This document shows positions 17,934-24,606 of a DNA stretch of 44,755 nucleotides, one piece after another. Under the pieces are notes generated by a model. The model saw nothing but the letters and a program-made list of their open reading frames with translations. It did not search any database and was not told the origin of the DNA. The number at the start of each line of letters is the position of its first letter. The stretch's first letter is position 1. Origin of the DNA: an uncultured Prevotella sp. (GTDB taxonomy: Bacteria; Bacteroidota; Bacteroidia; Bacteroidales; Bacteroidaceae); assembly GCA_905235905.1 (NCBI GenBank), contig CAJONO010000166.1:1-44755 (forward strand), in the 5' to 3' direction. The translations under genes and the position numbers were made by a program.

Positions 17934-19040
17934 ATGATTCTAAAGAAGCTCTCAATACTCAATTACAAGAACATTGCCGACGTCCAGCTGCTACTGTCGC
18001 CGAAGTTCAATTGCTTCATAGGCCAGAACGGCGCAGGAAAGACTAACGTGCTCGACGCGGTCTACTTCCTGTCCTTCTGCCACTCGGCCCAGACCACACA
18101 AGACTCGCTGGTCATCCGCCACGACGAGCCGTTCTTTGTGCTCGAAGGCGAATACGACGAAGATGTGAGCATTTATTGCGGCATGAAGCGGGGCACTAAG
18201 AAACACTTCCGCAGGGGGAAAAAAGAATACAAGCGGCTGTCGGAACATATCGGCCTCATTCCGCTGGTAATGATTTCGCCCGACGACACCTTATTAATAG
18301 AAGGGGGCAGCGAGGAGCGCCGCCGGCTGCTCGACCTCGCCATCGCCCAGCTCAACCGTCCCTACATGGAGTCGCTCAACCGCTACAACAAAGCCCTTCA
18401 GCAGCGCAACACCCTGCTGAAGGCAGAAGACAAGGAGCCCGACCCCGACGTCTTAGACATTCTCGAAGAGCAAATGGCTGCAGAGGGCGAGTACATCTAT
18501 GGCCAGCGGCAACACTACGTGACGCTGATTACCCCCTATTTCCAGCAGTACTATACAGCCATTGCCGAAGGCCATGAGCAAGTAGACTTAAGGTACACGT
18601 CACACTGCCAGCGCGGGCCGCTGTTGGAAACCATCCGCCGCGACCGCGCAAAAGACCGCGCCGTAGGCTATTCGCTCCACGGCATCCACCGCGACGACCT
18701 GGAGATTCTGCTCGACGGTCACCCCATGCGCCGTGAAGGCAGTCAGGGACAGCGGAAAACGTTTGTCATCGCACTCAAGCTGGCACAATACGACTATCTG
18801 AAGCGCTCACGCCAAACACCCCAGACAATGCCCATCCTCCTGCTCGACGACATCTTCGACAAGCTCGATGCACAGCGCGTGGAGCAGATCGTGAAACTGG
18901 TGGCTGGCGAAGAGTTCGGGCAAATATTCATCACCGACACCAACCGCGACCATCTCGACCAGATTCTCAGCCAAAGCCACTTCGACCACAAGCTCTTCCG
19001 CGTTGACAACGGAGGGATAACCGTAATTTCCAACCCATAA
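17934..19040 (+). CDS. recF: DNA replication/repair protein RecF
   Basis: A 368-residue SMC-like ATPase that helps load RecA at single-strand gaps. Walker A is GQNGAGKT (30-37), the ABC signature-like region SQGQRKTFVIALKLAQ lies at about 270, and Walker B LLLDDIFDKLD at about 304. The start MILKKLSILNYKNI matches the family. It is followed 10 bp later by a DUF721/DciA-like gene, a common Bacteroidota pairing. Confidence 0.95.
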   Translation: MILKKLSILNYKNIADVQLLLSPKFNCFIGQNGAGKTNVLDAVYFLSFCHSAQTTQDSLVIRHDEPFFVLEGEYDEDVSIYCGMKRGTKKHFRRGKKEYKRLSEHIGLIPLVMISPDDTLLIEGGSEERRRLLDLAIAQLNRPYMESLNRYNKALQQRNTLLKAEDKEPDPDVLDILEEQMAAEGEYIYGQRQHYVTLITPYFQQYYTAIAEGHEQVDLRYTSHCQRGPLLETIRRDRAKDRAVGYSLHGIHRDDLEILLDGHPMRREGSQGQRKTFVIALKLAQYDYLKRSRQTPQTMPILLLDDIFDKLDAQRVEQIVKLVAGEEFGQIFITDTNRDHLDQILSQSHFDHKLFRVDNGGITVISNP

Positions 19041-19050
19041 ACTCCTCAAC

Positions 19051-19341
19051 ATGTTCAAGAGAAGCGTACAGAATATTGGCGACCTCGTGATGCGCAACCT
19101 GCGCTCCCAAGGACTCGAGACACCCCTCCTGCAGAAGCGCCTCATAGAGTCATGGCCAGAAGTGGCAGGCGAAGCCATCGCCCACTTCACCACCGGCGTC
19201 ACCATCTACAACCAGACGCTCTTCGTGCGCCTGCAGGTCCCGGCCCTTCGCGCCGACCTGAGCATGCGTCGCCAAGAGTTCGTACAGAAGCTGAACCAAC
19301 ACGTAGGCGCACAAATCATTGCCGACATACGCTTCTGCTAA
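19051..19341 (+). CDS. DUF721/DciA-like protein
   Basis: A 96-residue protein of the DUF721 family (MFKRSVQNIGDLV...SWPEVAGEAIAHFT...LFVRLQVPALRADLSMRRQEFVQKLN). The family includes DciA, the replicative-helicase loader of many bacteria lacking DnaC. The short form next to recF is typical of Bacteroidales. Loader function is an inference from the family. Confidence 0.82.
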   Translation: MFKRSVQNIGDLVMRNLRSQGLETPLLQKRLIESWPEVAGEAIAHFTTGVTIYNQTLFVRLQVPALRADLSMRRQEFVQKLNQHVGAQIIADIRFC

Positions 19342-19396
19342 CTCAACAAATTATTCAGCATTTTTCTGATCCCTGAAAAGATTCATGCTGAAAAAC

Positions 19397-19427
19397 TTGC
19401 AACTATCAGAAAATATTCATATCTTTG
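19397..19427 (+). promoter_or_regulatory. promoter before the structured region
   Basis: TTG at 19397-19399 and TATCTTTG at 19420-19427, spaced 20 bp, match the Bacteroidota promoter well. It lies 55 bp after the DUF721 stop and would start a transcript near 19434. An inverted repeat ttcagcat/atgctgaa (19357-19364 and 19385-19392) sits just upstream and may be the end of the recF transcript or an operator. Confidence 0.7.
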
Positions 19428-19433
19428 CACCAT

Positions 19434-19787
19434 CTTTGCCATATAGGCTAACTGCAACCACCATATATGCAGAGGCCACAGGGCGGGGATACATATATAT
19501 GGAAAAGCGTTCTACGTAAGGCGCTTTGTCTGAGGCATACATGAATCTCGCAAATTCACTCTCACATGCCGGGACAAGGCAACAGTAGAAGGTCAGGGAA
19601 GTATGTATGATACCTGCCCCTACTTTTGCCTATTATATATATAATAATGTGTATATCATAGGTCATTGTTGGGGCATTTAGGCATACATAGTTATCGTGG
19701 GGCCTCTGCATGTTGCTCGTTCTCATGTGAGGGGCATGCGAGAGCCTATGTGTGCAGGACGAGTGACGAGCAAGTAGCTGCCCCGCT
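19434..19787 (+). ncRNA. candidate structured RNA of about 350 nt
   Basis: There is no plausible long ORF here. Nested complementarity is directly visible: 19440-19449 pairs with 19743-19752 (10 bp, one G-U), 19467-19477 with 19701-19711 (11 perfect bp), 19615-19620 (tgcccc) with 19671-19676 (ggggca), and 19629-19633 with 19658-19662, enclosing a 16-bp AT palindrome. A separate hairpin is aaagcg/cgcttt (19504-19509 and 19522-19527). The segment ends in a GC-rich stretch followed by six T (about 19786), like a terminator. It lacks the conserved cores of RNase P RNA, tmRNA and SRP RNA that I know. It could be a stand-alone RNA or a long leader of the XRE gene at 19861. Confidence 0.5.
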
Positions 19788-19860
19788 TTTTTCATCACAA
19801 AACCAGTTTTTCGTGGCCCGAAGGGCAGCGGCCGCACTGTTTTGAGAAGGAAGAGCCCAC

Positions 19861-20091
19861 ATGGCCATACATATCGGACAGCTGATACGGCAGAAAATGG
19901 AAGAGCGAGGCATGACAGTCTCTGCCCTCTCCAGAAACTATGGATGTTCAAGGGTCAACATGTACAAAATCTTCGACAAGGCAAGTATCGACACGGCCAT
20001 GCTCCTGCGTTTCTCACTACTGCTCAACTACGACTTCTTTCAGCACTACTGCAACGAACTTAGCCAGCGAGGCTTCCATTCCGACAATTAA
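19861..20091 (+). CDS. small XRE-like helix-turn-helix protein
   Basis: A 76-residue protein with a central helix-turn-helix (about 19-55; MTVSALSRNYGCSRVNMYKIF), preceded by IGQLIRQKMEERG, as in XRE/Cro-type regulators. It is probably a DNA-binding transcription factor without a sensor domain. It follows the candidate structured RNA by about 75 bp and precedes the duplicated palindrome/promoter module at 20127-20337, which it might bind. That link is inference only. Confidence 0.7.
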   Translation: MAIHIGQLIRQKMEERGMTVSALSRNYGCSRVNMYKIFDKASIDTAMLLRFSLLLNYDFFQHYCNELSQRGFHSDN

Positions 20092-20126
20092 GTAAGCACA
20101 TGGCAGTGCGTTTCTGTTGCCAATTT

Positions 20127-20140
20127 GTTTATATGTAAAT
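20127..20140. promoter_or_regulatory. palindromic operator-like site, copy 1
   Basis: The imperfect palindrome gtttatatgtaaat lies exactly 57 bp upstream of the -7 element at 20184. The same spacing recurs for copy 2 at 20273, which suggests an activator or repressor site duplicated together with a promoter. Confidence 0.5.
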
Positions 20141-20183
20141 AGTTTGATTGCACCCATCCGGCAAGCAAACCTGATAAAATCCC

Positions 20184-20191
20184 TAACTTTG
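20184..20191 (+). promoter_or_regulatory. -7 element TAACTTTG, upstream copy
   Basis: TAACTTTG followed by GCAAAA. It would start a short transcript near 20197 that meets a terminator at 20223-20261. No clear -33 TTG is seen, so it may depend on an activator bound at the palindrome. Confidence 0.55.
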
Positions 20192-20196
20192 CAAAA

Positions 20197-20261
20197 CCAA
20201 ATATTTAGTTAGAAAAAAATCTACCCTGTGTGTTACTGCGAAGTAAGTGGCAGGGTTTTTT
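20197..20261 (+). ncRNA. possible ~65-nt small RNA or attenuated leader
   Basis: It is bounded by the -7 element at 20184-20191 and an intrinsic terminator at 20223-20261. It has no ORF of note. It could be a small RNA, or a terminated leader ahead of the secreted-protein gene at 20387. Confidence 0.4.
20223..20261 (+). terminator. intrinsic terminator
   Basis: Stem accctg (20223-20228) with cagggt (20251-20256), an inner tact/agta helix and six T at 20256-20261. It lies between the two copies of the promoter module. Confidence 0.7.
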
Positions 20262-20272
20262 GTTACCCAATA

Positions 20273-20286
20273 GTTTACATGTAAAC
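20273..20286. promoter_or_regulatory. palindromic operator-like site, copy 2
   Basis: The perfect 14-bp palindrome gtttacatgtaaac begins exactly 57 bp ahead of the -7 element at 20330, as copy 1 does for the -7 element at 20184. Confidence 0.55.
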
Positions 20287-20329
20287 ATATTGGTTACGTC
20301 ACCACCCCACCCTTTCATCCTATTTTGCC

Positions 20330-20337
20330 TAACTTTG
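20330..20337 (+). promoter_or_regulatory. -7 element for the secreted modular protein
   Basis: TAACTTTG followed by GCAACA, 50 bp before the ATG at 20387, with a 43-nt A/T-rich leader. No -33 TTG is seen at the standard distance. Confidence 0.6.
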
Positions 20338-20386
20338 CAACAATGCTTTGTTTTACACAATTAATTATTAACTAAATCACAATTTT

Positions 20387-23185
20387 ATGAACAAACTAAA
20401 ACTAATTGTAGCGGCAAGTGCCCTCTTCCTGGGGACATCCGCAACGTGGGCACAGACTGTGGGTGATATTATCACAGTCGGTGACGCTGAGTATGAAGTG
20501 AAAGGCGCCAACATTATCACAAACGGCTCGTTTGACGATGGCGTGACAGGATGGTATGCTGCAAATTGGGCTGAGGCTAATGTGACGAATTACACTTATG
20601 CTACTTCTGGCGGTTTTGACGATGGTGCTTACATCACTGTTGCTGCTGGTGGTGTAGGTAGTGAGAAAAATATTAGAGGCAAGTGGGCTGTTACTATAGG
20701 AAAAACCTATCTGTTCAGAGTTTATACAAGCGGCAAAGCACCAGATAACAATAATCTTCAGTACAGTTTCCTTGCCTACTATGATGAGTCGAAAAACAAC
20801 TATGAAGGTGACAAACTCTACCAGTTGAAATGGGGTGCTGAAACCGAGTGGACTGAGAACAATTTTGTGTTTACTGCCACGGGCGACATGGTCTGCTATC
20901 GTACTTCCTGGACAAGTGCCGCCAAGCTTGATGGCTTCGTTCTTTGCGAAGTGGAGCGTTATTTCTCGCCCGAAGGCTATAACAAGGCAATGGAGGCTGC
21001 AAAGGCAGCTCGCGATGCTGATGACTACGCCAATGTAACAGGTAAGGAGCGCACGGACTTAGTTGCTGCTATCAGCGAATATACGAATGCATCTTCTGAC
21101 AAGTATGAGGAAGCCATCTCTGTATTAGAGGCTGCCACCACAGCCTTTACCGCAGCCAAGGATGCCTATGACGCTTTAGTTGCCGCCAAGGCTGCTGAAA
21201 CGCCTGAACTGGCCTACGCCGCTGCTGCAAAGAAAACGGCTCTTAACGAGGCCAAGAACGCTACAGCCACAAGTGCCGAGGATGCCACGACGAAGACCGC
21301 TGCCATCACCACCGCTCTGCGAGCCTACTATGAGAGCCATGCACATGCCGAAGGCGTTGACGGAGCCGTAAACATGACAGACCGCATAGCCAACCCCGAT
21401 GCTGAGAATGGCAACGACGGCTGGACGTGGACGGGCAACAAGAACAATCCCGCCAGCAACGAGCCTTGGACAGGTGCCGACGGCAACAGTACCCACAAGT
21501 ATTTCGATGGTGGCAACTGGAAAGGTAGCAATTGGACTACGACTATGAAGCAGACCATCACACTGCCTGCCGGTAAGTTCCTGCTCACCGCCAAGGGCCG
21601 TGCTGCCACGAATACCACACTGACGATGGCCGTGGGCGAAATAAGCGTCGAACTGCCTCATGTGGGTAATTCAGGCAACGTGTTCGGACGTGGATGGGGC
21701 GACGGTTCCATTGAGTTCGAGACCGATGGAAGCGATGTCGAGATTCTTGTCACTGCTACCGCTGAACCTACACACGAGTGGTTCTCTATCTCCGCCTTCC
21801 GTCTTATGCGTTTAGAGCTCTACACCGAGATGGCTAAAGAGGCAGACTATACTGCTATGAACACCGCTCTTGATGCTGCCAAGACTAAGACACTGGGCTT
21901 TGCTGCTGGCGAGTATGCACCTTATAATAATACAGAGGCTATCAAGGCTATTGCTTTAGCCGAGGCTGTTAACACCGAAGCAGAGAATGCCAAGGACGAC
22001 ATCAATGCCATCACAGAATCACTTGGCAAATGGACTGCAAATACTGAAGAGGTTGATGCCATCTTCGATGGTCAGTTTGCCACGACCGAGGCCAACGCCA
22101 CATCGGGCGACATCAATCTGCCAGGCTGGACAAAGGTGCAGGGCATTCGCCTGCTGGTGAAGAACGAGGAAACAGATCCAGGTCTCGCATATACCGACGG
22201 TAAGGCTGCCGTGTTCTCATGGGGTGGTACCACACTCACTTATGGTGAGCAGACAGGCTACACCCTGCCTCTTGAGAAGAGCAGCGTCTATGAACTGACG
22301 CTCAAGATGTCAGGCTGGCGCGACGGCGATCTGCCCAACTCAGTATCAGTTGAGTTAGATGGTGTTACACAATGGGCAGACCCAAGCTCAAATGTAAACC
22401 GCATTAACAATGCTGAAGTGAATCCATTCACTACGCTGAAATTCTACTTCAAGCCCACAGCTGACAACTCTATCCTGAAGATTTTTGCAAACCACCACTT
22501 CACGATTGCCGACCTGAGCCTCATGAAGGCCGTGGCCGAGAACATTACCCTGAATGAAGATGCCGACTATGCTCCTGCAAACACCTATGCCAACGTGACG
22601 CTGAAGCGTACTATCAAGGAAGGCTTCAACACCGTATGTCTGCCTTTCGATCTCACTACCGAGCAGGTAGAGAGCGTATTTGGAACGGATGCCAAGGTTT
22701 ATGAGTACAGTGAGACAGCCGATGGCACCAATTCGACCATCTACTTCAACAGTAAAGAAGGGAACACCATCGCCGCTAACGTGCCCTATCTGGTAAACGC
22801 TACTGCTGCCGCCACCGAGAAGACCATTGAGGGCGTTGTCACCTCAGATGCCGGTGTAAAGAACGTAACAGGCACTAACTTCGACTTCGTGGGTACCTTT
22901 GATGCCACAACTGATGTGGCTGAAGGCGACTACTTCGTAGGCAATGGCGCCATCTACGAGAGCACAGGCGCAACTACCATCGCTGCTTTCCGCGCTTATA
23001 TCAAGGCTAAGACCGATGGTGCTACGGCCCGACTCGTCATCAACGGTGAGGAAGCCACTGGCATTGAGACTGTTGCTGCCAAGACTGGAAAGAATGAGAA
23101 GGTTTACAACCTGAACGGCCAATTGGTGAACGGCGCCCAGAAGGGCATCTTCATCAAAAACGGCAAGAAGGTCGTGGTGAAGTAA
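20387..23185 (+). CDS. secreted modular surface protein with sorting tail
   Basis: A 932-residue exported protein of unrecognised overall function. In order: signal peptide (MNKLKLIVAASALFLGTSATWAQ); a beta-sandwich module resembling a carbohydrate-binding domain (about 40-190; ITNGSFDDGVTGWYAANW); an alanine-rich FIVAR-like helical segment (about 200-320); a second beta module (about 325-480; ANPDAENGNDGWTW, ending WFSISAFRLMRLE); another helical segment; a third beta module (about 560-720); and a C-terminal domain with VTLKRTIKEGFNTVCLPFDL. The last residues, VYNLNGQLVN...GIFIKNGKKVVVK, look like the short Prevotella version of a type IX secretion sorting domain. The likely role is cell-surface glycan binding or adhesion. 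A peptide gene follows after 51 bp. Confidence 0.75.
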   Translation: MNKLKLIVAASALFLGTSATWAQTVGDIITVGDAEYEVKGANIITNGSFDDGVTGWYAANWAEANVTNYTYATSGGFDDGAYITVAAGGVGSEKNIRGKWAVTIGKTYLFRVYTSGKAPDNNNLQYSFLAYYDESKNNYEGDKLYQLKWGAETEWTENNFVFTATGDMVCYRTSWTSAAKLDGFVLCEVERYFSPEGYNKAMEAAKAARDADDYANVTGKERTDLVAAISEYTNASSDKYEEAISVLEAATTAFTAAKDAYDALVAAKAAETPELAYAAAAKKTALNEAKNATATSAEDATTKTAAITTALRAYYESHAHAEGVDGAVNMTDRIANPDAENGNDGWTWTGNKNNPASNEPWTGADGNSTHKYFDGGNWKGSNWTTTMKQTITLPAGKFLLTAKGRAATNTTLTMAVGEISVELPHVGNSGNVFGRGWGDGSIEFETDGSDVEILVTATAEPTHEWFSISAFRLMRLELYTEMAKEADYTAMNTALDAAKTKTLGFAAGEYAPYNNTEAIKAIALAEAVNTEAENAKDDINAITESLGKWTANTEEVDAIFDGQFATTEANATSGDINLPGWTKVQGIRLLVKNEETDPGLAYTDGKAAVFSWGGTTLTYGEQTGYTLPLEKSSVYELTLKMSGWRDGDLPNSVSVELDGVTQWADPSSNVNRINNAEVNPFTTLKFYFKPTADNSILKIFANHHFTIADLSLMKAVAENITLNEDADYAPANTYANVTLKRTIKEGFNTVCLPFDLTTEQVESVFGTDAKVYEYSETADGTNSTIYFNSKEGNTIAANVPYLVNATAAATEKTIEGVVTSDAGVKNVTGTNFDFVGTFDATTDVAEGDYFVGNGAIYESTGATTIAAFRAYIKAKTDGATARLVINGEEATGIETVAAKTGKNEKVYNLNGQLVNGAQKGIFIKNGKKVVVK

Positions 23186-23236
23186 CTCTGAAAGGTAAAA
23201 AACAGAAAGTTTAAAAAACGGAAAAACGAAACGATT

Positions 23237-23413
23237 ATGAAGAAAACCGAATATATGGCTCCCGCCATCAAAGTGGCACTGGCCGAAGCAGAAGAAATGA
23301 TTTGCGCGTCGATTACGGCAGTAGGCGGCGATGCTGGTATCACAATGGGAGAAGGTGATGCTCCTACCACAGCTGACAGCCGCATCAACATCTGGGGTGA
23401 GGATGAGGAGTAA
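23237..23413 (+). CDS. 58-residue acidic-tailed Bacteroidales peptide
   Basis: A 58-residue protein starting MKKTEYMAPAIKV and ending SRINIWGEDEE. It has a KKxxYxxP N-terminus, a mid-protein MICAS segment, a glycine-rich linker and an acidic C-terminus with one tryptophan. The 3' part of a related gene lies at 44607-44755 (LLAGSGG...SRRGSIWADDEEEDE). No signal peptide or domain is recognised. I recall similar small hypothetical proteins in Prevotella and Bacteroides genomes, but their function is not established. It lies 51 bp after the surface-protein gene and is followed by a strong terminator, so the two are probably co-transcribed. Confidence 0.72.
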   Translation: MKKTEYMAPAIKVALAEAEEMICASITAVGGDAGITMGEGDAPTTADSRINIWGEDEE

Positions 23414-23442
23414 GCCCGCGTCTCTCTGAGACTGCATGAACA

Positions 23443-23484
23443 GGGCCTGTCCCCACGGCAAGAAAGTGGGTGGCAGGCCCTTTT
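23443..23484 (+). terminator. strong intrinsic terminator
   Basis: Stem gggcctg (23443-23449) with caggccc (23474-23480), an inner cccac/gtggg helix, then TTTT. The core matches the terminator after the second peptide gene (minus strand, 44475-44512). Confidence 0.85.
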
Positions 23485-23490
23485 GCTTTC

Positions 23491-24606
23491 TTTCGAACAC
23501 GAATCTCACGAATTTCATTTGTTTTCTTTCGAACACGAATCTCACGAATCTGACGAATCTCTTTTCTTGTTATGTGCAGCCATTTATGTTTGATTTTTTG
23601 GAGATTTATGTTCTTTCTTTATCACACGCAGCCATTTATGTCAGATTTTTGTAGATTTATGTTCTTTTTCTTGTTATGCGCAGCCATTTATGTCAGTTTT
23701 TTGTAGATTTATGTTCAAAAGTTTAATTCGTGTTATTCGTGTTATTCGTGTTCGTAAAAAAACACGATCTTGTTTTGAGAGGAACATAAATCTACACAAA
23801 TCTTACACAAAATCTTTATCATGCATCTCGAACACGAATCTCACGAATCACTCGAATTTCATTTGTTTTCCTTCGAACACGAATCTCACGAATCTCACGA
23901 ATCTCTATTCTTGTCATGCACAACTATTTATGTCAGATTTTTGTAGATTTATGTTCTTTTTCTTGTCATGCGCAGCCATTTATGTCAGTTTTTTGTAGAT
24001 TTATGTTCAAAAGTTTAATTCGTGTGATTCGTGTGATTCGTGTTCGTAAAAAAATACAGTTTTCACGATGCCTTTCTTCGATCACGAATCTCACGAATCC
24101 TTCGAATTCTCTTTGTTTTCTTTCGAACACGAATCTCACGAATCTGACTTAAAAAAATGGATACGCCAATGTTTCACGGCCGAGGTAATGCTGTCTGGCA
24201 ATTCGTGCTAAACCATCGCCTAATTCAATATGAATTTGAAGACAATTCAGCACGAATTACAGCCTAATTTAGCACGAATTATAACGCACTGACGGTCAGT
24301 TAGTTACGCAAGGTTTCTACTGATGCGTATTAATGCGTGAAACATTGGATGAAGGTTGGGGTGGGAAGGAACATAAATCTACACAAAATCTTTACATGCA
24401 TCTCGAACACGAATCTCTCGAATCTGACGAATTCTATTTGTTTGTTCGAACACGAATCTCACGAATCTGACGAATTCTATTTGTTTATTCGAACACGAAT
24501 CTCACGAATCTGACGAATATTTTATTTGTATCAATGCGCAGCCATTTATGTCAGATTTATGAAGATTTATGTTCCTTCTTATCAATGCGCAGCCATTTGT
24601 GTGGGG
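23491..24606. repeat. 1.1-kb repeat-dense noncoding region
   Basis: About nine copies of a unit with core CGAACACGAATCTCACGAAT occur (starts near 23494, 23529, 23829, 23874, 24079, 24124, 24413, 24446, 24490). About six copies of a unit like agccatttatgtcagattt plus ttgtagatttatgttc also occur (near 23578, 23630, 23682, 23924, 23975, 24540). Reverse-complement versions are seen too: attcgtgttattcgtgttcg near 23727 and 24020, and aacataaatctacacaaat near 23782 and 24370. A block of about 120 bp around 23650-23760 is nearly duplicated at 23940-24060. Apparent ORFs here only spell the repeat (NTNLTNLTNL) and are not genes. Confidence 0.9.
24166..24348. mobile_element. MITE-like nested inverted repeat
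   Basis: Outer arms ccaatgtttcacg (24166-24178) and cgtgaaacattgg (24336-24348) are perfect reverse complements. Inner arms aattcgtgctaaa (24200-24212) and tttagcacgaatt (24268-24280) are also perfect. The odd palindrome actgacggtcagt follows near 24288. The 183-bp unit interrupts the repeat region and has no ORF. It may be a small non-autonomous element or a large cruciform. Confidence 0.5.

Noticed and set aside
19434..19787. RNase P RNA, tmRNA or SRP RNA
   Set aside because: The conserved GAGGAAAGUC core of RNase P, the tmRNA tag-reading frame with CCA end, and the SRP GGAAG-type loop are not seen.
23436..24152. Three plus-strand frames spelling NTNLTNLTNL repeats
   Set aside because: They are translations of the DNA repeat units, and the first starts inside the terminator at 23443-23484.
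23491..24606. CRISPR array
   Set aside because: The repeats are not evenly spaced, occur in both orientations and have no unique spacers; no cas genes are near.
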